Assembly: GCA_026936335.1 (NCBI GenBank)
Contig: JAPMXV010000035.1
Coordinates: forward strand, 186,001 to 250,000
DNA length: 64,000 nt
From: Mantamonas sphyraenae
Lineage: Eukaryota; CRuMs; Mantamonadidae
Direction: 5' to 3'
The position numbers were made by a program, and so were the translations under genes. Shown in pieces: positions 8,797-20,180 of the stretch (position 1 is the stretch's first letter; each line of letters opens with the position of its first letter). Under the pieces are notes generated by a model. It did not search any database. It worked only from the letters and a program-made list of their open reading frames with translations, and had not been told where the DNA came from.

Positions 8797-10003
8797 ATGC
8801 TCTGGGTCGACAAATATCGTCCGTCCTCATTGGACTCGCTGCAGTACAACGAACGAGTCACACAGCAACTGCGCAGGCTGATTACCTCCACCGAGTTCCC
8901 TCACCTCCTCGTCCACGGCCGCTCCGGCGCTGGAAAAAAGACGCGCATCATGGCCCTCCTCCGCCAGATGTTTGGCGACGGCGTAGACAAGATCCGCATT
9001 GAAAAGCAACAGTTCCGCACCGTACGTTTATTGTTCTGCTGCCATTGACGCCATGTGTACCCAGCCCCTGTCGCCTGCAGCTGTCCGCGCGGCTTCCGGG
9101 TTCGGCCAGCTGATCAACTGATCACTCACCCGGCATCCCGTCGACCCCTCCACACCCCACACACAGGCCTCCAAGACAAAGGTGGACATCAGCGTGATTA
9201 GCAGCAACAACCACATTGAAATCAACCCCAGCGACGTCGGCGTGCAAGACCGCATCGTTGTACAGGAGGTCATCAAAGAAGTCGCCTCCAACGCGCCTCT
9301 CGACTCTGGCGCCCGCTTTCCATTCAAGGTCGTCCTCCTGTCCGAGGTTGAGAATCTGAGCGAAAGTGCACAGGCCAGTCTCCGCCGCACCATGGAACGC
9401 TACTCCGCCACCTGCCGCCTCATTCTTTGCTGCACCAGCACGGCCAAGGTGCTTGCCCCGATCCGCAGTCGCTGCCTGCCCATTCGTGTCGGCCTGCCCG
9501 ACCACGCCACAATTGCCACCATCCTCACCCAAGTGGCGCAATGCGAGCACATCAATCTGCCCAACGAGCTTGCCCTCACCATTGCTCGCAACAGCAAGCG
9601 CAACCTGCGCCGTTCCCTCCTCGCCCTCGAAGCAACCGTCGCCCAGCAGAAAGCCCTCTACGACGACACCGTGCCCGAACAAGCCGATTGGGAGATTGTG
9701 TGTGCTTCCATTGCCAGCGACATTATGGCCCAACAGACCCCGCAGCAGCTCCTTGTTTGCCGCGGCAAGTTTTACGAACTGCTCTCTCACTGCATTCCTG
9801 CCGCAGACATCCTCAAGGGCGTCGTCTACGCCCTCATGGTACGTCTCGATGACGAACTCAAGTACGAACTCATCGTCACCGCCGCCTTTTACGAACACCG
9901 CATGCGCCGCGGCCAAAAGGACATTTTCCATCTCGAGGCCTTTGTTGCAAAGTTCATGGCCCTGTACAAGCGCTTCATTGTCAGCATGGTCGGTGACTGG
10001 TGA
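8797..10003 (+). CDS. RFC3: Replication factor C subunit 3
   Basis: Exons 8797-9021 and 9167-10003 join in phase 0 to give 353 residues (human RFC3 has 356). RFC3 (Rfc5 in budding yeast) is a small subunit of the clamp loader that opens and loads PCNA at primer-template junctions. The start MLWVDKYRP, Walker A region HGRSGAGKKTR, LRRTMERYSATCRLILCC, and the SRC arginine-finger motif PIRSRC are all present, as is the conserved C-terminus IFHLEAFVAKFMALYKRF. The intron begins GTACGT and ends CACAG. The gene ends 57 bp from the stop of the convergent CFAP221 gene, with a CA repeat between them. Confidence 0.96.
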
Positions 10004-10022
10004 TCACAAACAGATAGGCAGA

Positions 10023-10023
<1 letters not shown>

Positions 10024-10053
<30 letters not shown>
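10024..10053 (+). repeat. (CA)n microsatellite
   Basis: About 14 tandem CA units between the convergent 3' ends of RFC3 and CFAP221. Confidence 0.95.
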
Positions 10054-10057
<4 letters not shown>

Positions 10058-10060
10058 AAA

Positions 10061-12755
10061 CTAGCCAAACACCGTTTCGATCTGCTTTGCACGCTCTTGT
10101 CGCCGTTGCACGTTCAGCTCCTCGTTTGCTGCCACCACAGGCACACTCACCACACCCGGGTGAAGCGTCTTCTCCTGTGTGCTGTCCACGTCCAGCGGTA
10201 CGGGCCCGTGCTGCGTGGTACCATCCACCTTGGCTTCTGTTGCACTTGCACCAAGCAACAAGGGAGCTGCTTGCGCCTGCTCCTTGCTCAGTCCGGCTTG
10301 TGCACGTGCCGCTTTGGCCTCCTGCCGCGCAGCCACGACAGCAGCATCGGGCACAGCGGCAAACAGGGAACGCAGCTCGGAGCGTGACACCTCCATGCTG
10401 CTCTGCGCCTGCTGCTGGAACGGATCCTCGTCCTGCTGGGGCACAAAGAAGCGTTCACGCAGCCACGCGTCACTGGGCATTTGCATCAGCTGCGCTGCGG
10501 TCAGGCGTTGCCTGGGTCCGGTCTGCAGCAAATCGTCAAAGTCTTCTTCCTCGTCGCTGTCGCTCAGGTCGTCGTCGCTGTCGGCGCCGTCCATCAGCGC
10601 CGGCACAATCACATCGCCCATGGTCATCACAGCCACCGGCACACGTCCCATCATGGCCATGGCCTCCTCTGCGGCCTGGGCATCCTCTGGTGCGGTTTCT
10701 CCAGCAGCCACCAGTGTCAGACCGAGCTGTGCGTCACGGTTGCGCACCCCAGCCAGTGCCTGTGTCGTGGTTTGCAATTCCTGCTGCAGCTGGTTTTCGC
10801 TCTGGTTCACAAACGTCTGGCTCAGCATGCGTTGCCCACCCTCGGCGCGCCGGCTGCTCTCCCCCAGCTGTTCGTTCAGCGTGCCAGACGTAAACACACC
10901 TACGCTGGGATCGTACTTGACGTTGAGGTAGGGACGCAGAGCATAGTCCGCATCCACCACAGTGGTGGCCAAAGCAGGTTCGTACGCCTGCAGCGACGTA
11001 TCGGCCTTGTAGATGCCTCGCTTGGGCAGCTGCACCGTCTCACTCACGCTAGCCGGCACTGTGGCCACCAAGCCGCTTTCCATGGCAAACGGCACCGCAC
11101 GCGGCCCACGAATGCTCTCTTCCTCCTCGGCTCCCACGCGCAGACTGCGACCCTCCTCCGTGGGAAGGTACAACGCTGCCGCCGCCGGGTACGCCTCTTC
11201 GACGTAGCCCAACACCTTCCACTCCAGTGGCACCTGCAACTTGAACGCATCCAGGTCTGTAAACTGCGTCACCTCATGCACGTCCAACACCTGCCGGTTG
11301 CGAAAGTCGCTGTCCCGATACATGGGAAACGCAGGCGGCAGGATCTTGTCCACGTCAATGGGTGCCTCCACAGCGTCCGCCAGCATGGCATTTGTCTCTT
11401 TGATACGCCGCGAGCTGGCCATGCGTGCCTCGTCCGCAACCAGCTGTGCCACCTGCATGCGATCATAGTTGGCTTCTGCCAACACTGCGCGGATACGATG
11501 CAACCTCCGTGCCGCACGGATGCGATAGATCACTGTGCGGGCGGCGTTGATGAACCGGTCCAGTGCACGACGTCGCATGCTCCAGTCCACGTTTTTGTAC
11601 ACGTCAAAGCTGGGCTGAAACTCTGCATGCTGCTGCCCCTCTTCCCTGTTGTGGTTGTTGTTGTGCTGGAGGTGCTGATGATCATAATGCAACACCCGCC
11701 CGTGCTCGTCCTTCTCCGTGCTCCGTCTCTGCCTGTCCTCCTCCTCCTCCAGCATGCGCTTGTTGAACGCATACTCGCGTCGCGAACCACGCACCTCCTC
11801 CGCTTCCTCCTCTGTAAAGGGCTGTGCACCCACACACACAAACCACTTGAGCTCCTTGGCCCTCTCAAATTCTGCTCGCTCCTCCACAATACTCTGGAAA
11901 TCCAGCAGCTTCTCCGCCCTGCTCAATTGCTCCGTGTTCTGTCGCCACTCTGTTTCCAATCCAAACAGAGACACGTCCAACTTGTGTGCTGTCCTTGCCT
12001 GCACCCTCTCTGCGTGCCGACGCTTCTTCTCCTCCAGGATTGCCTTTAGCTCACCCACGCCCATCTTGTCACTCCGATGAGACAACATGGCCATGCTTGA
12101 CGCATGCGACACCCTCCCCGTCGATTGGCGCGATCTTGCCCCGCTGCGACTGCCTCGGCTTCCTCGGCTGCCGCGACTGGCCCGACTGGCACGACTGGCC
12201 CTGCTAGCTCGACTTGACGGACGCATCATGCGTGGTGGCATCATCAGCGAATCTTGAGTGCCCGGACGTTGCTGCTGCTGCTGTCCTTCGCCTGCCTCCA
12301 TGCCACCCATGGCCGCCTCGGAGAAGGACACCGCTGTAAAAGGACGGCTGTGCGTCACCGTCTCCTGCTCCTGCTCCTCCTCCTCACCCTCCTCTGCAAA
12401 CACCTGAATCTGTGCCTGTGCCGACGCCTCTGCCATTGCTTCCTCCTCCCGTTGCATCTCTGCCAGTTCCGCGTCCGTCAGCTTCTCGCTGGGCAGACAG
12501 GATCCGCTCACCACACAGCGCAGCGGTTCAAACTCAAACTGCGACACATTCAACTGGATTTCGGCGTGACACGTCTCGTACTTGGTGGGCGCAAACGTCA
12601 CCGTGATGTCCACGTGTCCCTTGGCTGGGATGATCCCGGCCACGGGCGCCACCTCCACGCTACCGTGCCCTCGCAGCGTTTCAACCTCAAATTCAAAGTC
12701 AATAGGCACGTCGCATTGCAACCGGATGCTCCTGCTTCGTCTGCATGCGTTCAAA

Positions 12756-12794
<39 letters not shown>

Positions 12795-13561
12795 CGTGTG
12801 TGCGTTGTTCGGAGTGAGCGCCGAGCGAATCAGGAATCCAACGGTCGCCGCCGCGGGCAACTCGCTCTACTCACGTTTTCTGGAGCAACACCGTGCCAAA
12901 GTCAATTTTGGATGGAAAGTCCACCTTGTTGATGACAGGGTACGCGTGGATGGGCACGAGCAGGTTGTCCGTCTCTGTCTGCACCCGCAGGCAGTCGTAG
13001 TAGTACCGGTGTTCGTCGGGTACAAACTCAAGCACAATCTCCTCCGCCATGCCCGGCGCCACCGCCCCCTGTGCGATTGTCCAATCCCATGAAGAGCAGA
13101 AGGAGCAAAGTGCCATGGCCATTTCCCGTCGGGGATCTGTGTCAGTCTGCGTTGCCTGTTGCCACGCGCCCGGGCGTTGGGTCCCGGGTCCCACCCAGTC
13201 GCTCACACACACGTGCCTTTTTGTCCACCTTGGACACAAAGTGGCTGGTCAGTGGAGGCACCACGTGCACTCGCTGGCTCTTCGAGGTCACATTGACCAG
13301 ACGCACCCGTTGGCGATGAACCTTGTTCAGCTCAAAGCCGCCAAAGTGCACCACCGCAGGGCGCACTTGGAACAGCTCGCCCGCTGCCAAACCCGTGTAC
13401 AGCTCTGTGTGTCCCGTGTCAGTGTCCAGCCACCACATGCACGTTTTTCACGTTGCCTCACACACAATCATCTCCAACGCACTTGACTCCATGGGGTTGG
13501 CCACAGCCTGGTGCGACGTGTCCACCAGGCTCGACGGCACGCGCACGCTCGTCGTTGTCAT
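10061..13561 (-). CDS. CFAP221: Cilia- and flagella-associated protein 221 (PCDP1)
   Basis: CFAP221 is part of the central-pair C1d projection of motile axonemes and influences flagellar beating. The minus-strand exons I can place are 13211-13402, 12875-13068 and 10061-12740; phases agree (GTGTGT and GTGAGT donors). A likely first exon, 13466-13561, encodes a Thr/Ser-rich N-terminus but is less certain; ATG 13618 is an alternative start. The total is about 1050 residues, longer than the human protein (840). Matching blocks are FQVRPAVVHFGGFEL, EHRYYYDCLRVQ, LLVPIHAYPVINKVDFPSKI, CDVPIDFEFEVE and VAGIIPAKGHVDITVTFAP, typical of its N-terminal immunoglobulin-like (ASH-type) domains. The middle has a RASRGSR repeat tract and an acidic linker. 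The gene is head-to-head with the bestrophin gene, about 80 bp apart. Confidence 0.88.
12757..12800 (+). repeat. (GT)n microsatellite inside a CFAP221 intron
   Basis: About 20 GT/GC-variant dinucleotides lie within the 134-nt intron at 12741-12874. On the coding (minus) strand this is a CA tract just upstream of the TGCAG acceptor. Confidence 0.9.
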
Positions 13562-13641
13562 CGTCGTCGTGTTGGCACAGGCAGCGCGACACACATCCCA
13601 ACGAAACAAAGCTCCCATTCGCTTAGCAAGCCACACAAACC

Positions 13642-15171
13642 ATGCTTTGGTACGACCCCAGCCGCTTCTTTGCCAACATCTTTCAGCTGCAGGGGTCCGT
13701 CATCAAGGACATCATCCCGCAGCTCGTGGTCTCTGCCCTCCTTGGCGCCGTTGCTGGCTTTGTCGACGATACATACGGCTTCCACATCTCTACATACATC
13801 CATCAGATCCTCGGCGTGGCTCTCGGCCTGCTTCTTGTGTTCCGTAGCAACATTTCGTTTCAGCGCTACTGGGAAGGTGAGCAAAGCCAGCCTGCCTGCC
13901 TCCCTCCTTCACCTCAGGCCTCCCTGGAGCTGACACAGCCCTGGCCCGTCCCCATCGAATCCAGGTCGCACCCACTTTGGCATGATTGTGTTTTCCATGC
14001 GCAACCTTATGCGCCAGGTCACCCTCTTTGTGCCAATGGACGACCAGGACGGCGAGCGTGCCGTGTACGACATGCGCCGCTACATCTCTGCCTGCTACGT
14101 TTGCATTCAGAAGCACGTGCGCTACGAGAACGACCTGGACGTGCTTAAGAAGTATCTCACCACCGCAGAGATCGATGAGCTTCACCAGTACCGCAACCGG
14201 CCCTTCATGATTATTCAGTGGCTCACTCTCGTCCTTGCTTCGGTATGTGCGCCCCTTCCCACCCGTTTTTGTTTCGATGCCGCCTACCGTCCCGTTGCCC
14301 AGCCACCCATCCCTCCCCCCCTTCCCCCGCTCCTTCTGTTTCGTCCCGTTTCCATTCCCGGTGGTATCCTCCTCATTACCCCGACGGCTGACGCCCTCTC
14401 GTTTCCGCCGCGGGTGTGTGCCTGGCTCACCAGTTTTCCGAAAAGGGGGCTGTGTCGGATTACAAGCTCATGCAGCTGGACACGTCGTTGTCCAATATCC
14501 TGGAACACTTCCACGGCGTGGACAAGATCAGCAGCACGCCGTTCCCGTTTCCGTACGCACAGACGCTGTCGATGTTCCTCTCGCTGTTCTGCTTCTCCGT
14601 GCCCTTTGCCTTGTCTGAGGAGCTCGGTTACTATTCCTGCATCGCCTCTGTCTTCATCTCCTTTGGCTACTTTTCCATCTACGCCGTGGGTGTGGAACTG
14701 GAGGATCCGTTTGGCCACGACGCCAACGATCTGCCCCTGACCCAGATTGGCATCAACATGGACGATGACCTGGAGCACATCTTCCGCACCACCCGCTATG
14801 GCATCCGTCGCCTGCCCACCATGTCGCAGATCCCGCTTTCTGCTCTGCGCAGGCGCCCCACAGACGACGACATGGACGCCAAAGGCGACAGCGACGCCTC
14901 CTCTTCTTCCACCAGTGGCACGCTTGAAGACATCAACCATGACGAGGATGGACCCGCGGGCGGGGCTGACACGGTTGGCCTGCTTCGAGCCAAGCGCCAC
15001 GATGGCAAGCGGGCACCCATGCTTGGGCGCATTGGCGCAGGAAAGAACAAGCGAGCTGGCTACGGTGCCATTCCTTACTCCATCAACGGCGACGAGGAAT
15101 CGCAGGCCAGTTTGGATCCACAGCGGCGCATCACTGTTGCTCCGCCTCAGCGTGGGGTTGTCGTGAACTGA
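13642..15171 (+). CDS. Bestrophin-family (UPF0187) anion channel
   Basis: Exons 13642-13876, 13965-14242 and 14434-15171 (phases 1 and 0) give 416 residues. Bestrophins form pentameric chloride/bicarbonate-type channels. The signature FRSNISFQRYWEGRTHFG spans the first splice junction, and VELEDPFGHDANDLPL follows the fourth membrane helix; both are diagnostic. Four hydrophobic segments are visible: two in exon 1 and two in exon 3. The C-terminal 120 residues are polar, acidic and Ser-rich, probably a cytosolic regulatory tail. The sequence resembles the bacterial/fungal/plant UPF0187 type more than animal bestrophins. It shares a promoter region of about 80 bp with CFAP221. Ion and membrane location cannot be deduced. 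Confidence 0.92.
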
Positions 15172-15199
15172 GAGGCACTTTGTGCACGATTCACACTGG

Positions 15200-15240
15200 G
15201 ACACATACACACGCACACACACACGCATGCACACACACTT
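15200..15240 (+). repeat. CA-rich microsatellite
   Basis: Imperfect CA/CACG tract between the bestrophin stop and the start of the next gene. Confidence 0.85.
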
Positions 15241-15313
15241 GTTGTCCACGGGATGCAGAGGACGGCGAAGATGAACCAAACAAAATCCACACAATATCCA
15301 CCCTTTCCATTGC

Positions 15314-18300
15314 ATGTCCACTCCCAGCAAGCATAGTCTGTCGTACATCCACGGTGTTCACGATGTGCCGGACCTGAGCCCACAGCAGCAGCGAAGGGGT
15401 AGCAAAGGCTCACGGCGGCGGATTGGGTCAGCAAAGCGAACCAGCGGCAGCGCCAAAAAGCGGACGGGGAGGAGGGGCAAAGGCACAGAGACGGAGGAAG
15501 ACAGGCGTCGGCCACTCTCCGCGGCACCCAGACTGCAGTCGAGCGAAGCACGCACTCAGGAATCGCGTGCGCAGCTGATTCGGGATGGAGCGGTTGTGTC
15601 GCCCGCCGTCTACGGCAATCGGCTCGTGGCCCACAGGGCACACCAGGAGAAGCTGAACCGACAGGAAGAAGCCGTGCAGTACGAACGCCACCTGCTGTCG
15701 TTTTATCCGTCGCAGGTGCTGGAGGAGCAGCGTGTGTATCTGCGCAAGGGAGTGACCGTTGCAGACGAAGCGCAGGGCGACGACACGAGCTCCTCCTCCA
15801 CCCACCTCCATCATCCTACCCAGGAACCACAAGCGCCTCGTGTGAATCTTAAAGGGCTGGCTCGTCCACTGTCCGCCTCACCGCGTGCTCGCTTCCAGGT
15901 GCAAGCGGGCCTTCGTGCGCGTGGCCTGAAGATGGCCCTGCTGGACCAGCAGGAGGTGTTGGAGCAGGCCAAGAAGCGCCAGCAAATGGAAGCACAGGTG
16001 GAACTGGAGAAGCTGGAGCAGATGAACGAGCATCTGAAAGAGGTTCACCGGCAACGCGTGGCGGACATGGAGCGGGCCAAGCAGCAGTTGGCAAACCGTG
16101 GCTACGCCGCGTACGAGGAGCTCCTGGAGGAGGAACAGCGAAGGGAAGAGGAAGCGAAACGCTCGGTGGCTCAGTTGCAGCGTGGCCGCATGGAGGATGC
16201 CTTGGATGAAGACAAACAGGAGCTGCGTGTGCCGTGGCTCAGCAACCTGGGCGTGCCTGTGGACCCCAGTGAGTGGGAAGACCGGCACAGCCAACTCACG
16301 CACATGTGGAACACGTACTGGAAGGAACAGCAGGCGTTGCAGGCCAGTGGGCAAACAGCCACGGACGAGGAAAAGGAGGCATACCCCACGCAGATGCTAC
16401 AATCGCGCCTGGGTGTGCAGCTGCTGCGCCAATGGTACCACGACATGTGCCACGGCATCATTTCTAGTGCACCTGGACTTTCTGAGCGTCAGGTGGACGC
16501 CATGGAAGGCACGCACGGCAGCGAGGGGTGGGTGAGCACGTTGCTTCAGGCTCACTTGGATGCAACCCTGGTGGACAAAGGACACGCGGACAACGACGAA
16601 GGAAACGACGCAACATGGGCCCAGCGGCAAAAGAGTCTGTTTGCACGTCTGATGGATGTCCAGCAGCTGTGTTTCAAGGAAGTGTGTTCGCAGGTGAGCC
16701 GGCAGTCGCACGACCGTGGCGAGTTGCTGCAGCTGCTGTGGGATCAGCAGAGTCAGGTGGCAAGGCAACTGATGGAACGGATGGTGGACAGCCATGCGGT
16801 GCAGCACAACATGAAACAGATGGCACAGCGAGAGAAAAAGGTGGGTGACGAGCGGTTGCAAACCATTCGCCATTTTGTGCGTCAACTGGAGGGCAAAAAG
16901 GCACAGCACGAGCTGTTCCGTCGCAACGCAGAGGAGTACCAGAATTTGCTGCGGCAGGATGTGCAGGTGCTGAAGCAGCATGTCGTGCAGTTGGAGAAGC
17001 GCCTGGCCTTGTTTGAGGAAGGGGTGGACAACCTCAAGGCCATCCAGATCTCCTCATTGTCCGGAGAGCGCGGCAGCAGTGCACGTCGCAGCCGACGTGG
17101 TTCCATGTCGTCCCCGTCGCGCTCTCGTTCGTCCACGCTCATGAGTGGTGGCAACACACGCGAACGTCGCTCGCAGCTCGATGCGGCTCGACAGGCAGCC
17201 AAGGCGTCGTCGTCCATCTCCATTGGCGACGAGCCCGTGTACAGTGCCGAAGAACTGCAGCGTGAGCTGGAAGATGCACTGCGATACCACACCTTTGCCC
17301 CCAACCGGCTAGCACTGGACACGTACTTGGACGGCTACTCATCTCACGACGACTCGGACGAGGAAGGGGCGGCAAGCGAAAACGAAAAAGAGGAGCAAGA
17401 GGAGGAGGATGATGAGGAGGAAGGCGTCAATGGGAATGTGTCCAGAAGCAGAGCGGTATTGAAAACGGCCCATGCACAGGCTATGGAGGTGGTGCACGAA
17501 AACCGCAAGCGACGCGCGGTAGACGAGCAAGACCTGGACGAATGGACACGCAGGAACGCAGTGGAGCACATCATGCAGGTCGGACAGGAGCATGGTACCA
17601 CGCAGCAGCAAGGTGGTGGGAACGAAGCAGGGAACAGGGTGGCTCCGGGCGAGGCGTTGGACGATTTGCACACGCTCGAGCTGATCTTTGATCACGACCA
17701 ACGCCGTTACAGACAACAATGGAAAACGAAGCTGGAGAGCGTGGAGAGCACGCTGCGGGAGCAGGTACGAGCGATGGAATTGCAGGATATGTTGCGACAA
17801 GACAATCGGAAAGAGGCCGAATGTCAGACCCAGACCGATGTGGGCGAGGTGGGCGTGCAGACGGAGCACCAGCTGGAGTTTGGAGCTGGAGGAAGCAGCG
17901 TGGTCAATGCGATGTCGTCTTCGGTCAAGGACAAAAGCAAGGGTACGGGAAGGGCACACAAGGGGAAGACCAAACGGGGCCGTTCCAGGGCCAACAACCA
18001 ACTGTTGGCACCGACGTCATCGACAGAATCGACGCATCATCATCATCATCATCATCGAGTTCCCGATCGCCATCGCCGACGGGAGGGCGCGCAATCAACT
18101 CCTTAAAGCGTCGAAATCGAGGATCGCGCTTCAGTTTGCACAGCAGTGCGAGCAGTCCGTCCCTGTTGGCTGCAGCTGCGAGCGCAGAGGCTGAAGAGTC
18201 GAGAGAGGGTGCAGGTGACGAAGATGATGACGATGGGGCACGGGATAACACTCGCGACGGCGTGTTTGAGTTTGAAGAAGAGTCGCTGGACGACGCGTTC

Positions 18301-19073
18301 CATCTGGGCCTGCTGCGTGTGCATGCAGAAGAGAACGGACGGGTGCGCACGTTGCCATGGCTGCTGCGCTTCCTGCGTCAGTTCTACTCGAGCCTGCTGG
18401 GCATGGATGCTGCGGATTCGCAGCTCACGGAAACGGTGGTGCATCTCAAGATGCGTCCGGTGTCCATTGCATGCTACGAGCACCTGCTGCGTATGTACGG
18501 CCTGAAGACGGTGGCAGAGGACGTACTGACGGATATTGTGTGCACGAGCGTGTCGTATGCAAAGCGCAGCGCGCGGGTGGATATGTTCTGCCGTCTGACG
18601 GGCATCTTGGGAGGGAAACCGCTGTCATTGGACTCACAGGCGCTGTACTTCCGACTCCTACCTATGGTATACCCCAAGCCTCCGCTGTTGGAGCTGTACG
18701 ACGATGCGGTGACATTGACGCGTGCGTTGGCCATTGTGGGCGAAGTGTTTTCAGGTTCGCATGACATTGTGCAGCAGTTGTCGTCGCGTCTACTGGTGCT
18801 CTCGGAGCGGCTGGCAAAGGAGCAAGAAGCACAGCAGTTGCGACTGGAGCGGGAGGCGGAAGCGATTTCGGAACGAGGGGGAGCGGCACTGGCAACGCTG
18901 CGCAACGCAAGCAAGGCTGACGATGGGATCAACAGCGATGGCCAAGGTGATGGGAGGTCGCGCTGTGCGGATGCTGCGAGACACGGCCAAAGCCAGTAGC
19001 AGTCCGGCGTTGCGAGGGGGCCGCGGAGAGCTACTGGAAAGCAGCGTGGGGCGCCGTTCCAGCGCACAGGTGA

Positions 19074-19104
<31 letters not shown>

Positions 19105-19891
19105 TAGCAGCAGCAGCAGAAATGGCAGTGGTACGGGAGGACACGCCGTGCAGGGAAAGGCGCACGTGGACATTCAAGTGGACATGTTTCTGCAAATAGT
19201 GCTTGAGGAGTGGCACGAAGACAACCGTCGTTTCCAGGATATGGTGCGCATGATGTTCAAGTCAGACAATCTGGGAGAGGAAAAGGTGTTGCCGCTTGAC
19301 GAGTACCGACACATTGTGGAGCTTGCGGATCCGAATCGGGAGGAAGCGGACGTGGTTCGCATGTACAGGCGCACGCTGATGGAGTCTGGTCTGCGCTATC
19401 CGCATTTGCCAAACGGAGTGATTGTGTGCGAGGTGATGGTCAAGGTGGCGGGGGAGTCGCGGCGGAGCATGTGGTTGCACAAGCTGCAGTCGCAGGACAT
19501 CCGTTTGGTGGGTGCTACAGAGCGCACATCATTGTACGATGTCAACGAGAAGTTTGAGTTGCTGGAAGAGTCGTGGAACGACTCGCAGAGCAGCGTGAAA
19601 GAGACGTTGCGGCGTTTGCGGGAAGCGATGACGGACATCAGCGACTTTCAGGCGAAACGGCGCAAGCTGTTGGAAATTATGGAAAAAAGGGAGGGAGCGG
19701 ATGAGGCATGGACCCTGTACCGTTCGTTTCTGGGAGAGCTGACAAGCGAGCTTCAGAAGCTTCAACGCATTCGTCGCTTCCAGGCGGCCGCAAACAAGGT
19801 GGTAGCTCTGACGCGCATGAACTTGATGGCAAAGAAGACAGCAAAGAAGAAGAAACTGATGGAGAGACTCGATGATGATGATGCGCTGTAG
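15314..19891 (+). CDS. Large coiled-coil protein, AXDND1-like (axonemal)
   Basis: One gene of about 1,500 residues read in three successive frames: 15314 to about 17.9-18.1 kb, then to about 18.95 kb, then to 19891. Frame changes fit short introns (for example 17924-17988 and 18947-18992) but the exact junctions are not settled. The protein has a basic Ser-rich N-terminus, a long helical middle with VQQLCFKEVCSQVSRQSHDRGELLQLLW, and heptad-rich coiled coils; that F-EV-QVS-RG-LL pattern resembles the dynein light-chain-like region of AXDND1 and other axonemal coiled-coil proteins. Further on are a His run (CAT repeat), poly-Ser runs, and a C-terminal helical domain with MYGLKTVAEDVLTDIV and YRHIVELADPNREEADVVRMY. 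The neighbour is CFAP221. A flagellar role is an inference from motif and neighbourhood. Confidence 0.6.
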
Positions 19892-20180
19892 GTGGGTGGC
19901 GATTGGCGCCGTAGAAGAGACAAGGGCAAAACACACGTTTTTCGCTCAAAAGGAGCGAAACACGACTTTCTGCGTGACGTTTAGGGCTCCCATACGACTG
20001 GAAAGACCTGTTGGGGTGTGTGAACGGTAGTATACCATAGTTTGGACAATTGAACATATGTGCACGGCGTTTGCTATCGATATGCGGGGGAATTGGAGAA
20101 CCAAAAAAGGCGCGAGGTTTGGGTCAATCCAAACCAAACCCGCGAAAAAAAAGGAGACTCCCACTCTCCAAACAAGCGCG

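Noticed and set aside
10024-15240. CRISPR-like or telomere-like arrays
   Set aside because: The repeats are simple CA/GT dinucleotides without spacers or a telomeric hexamer.
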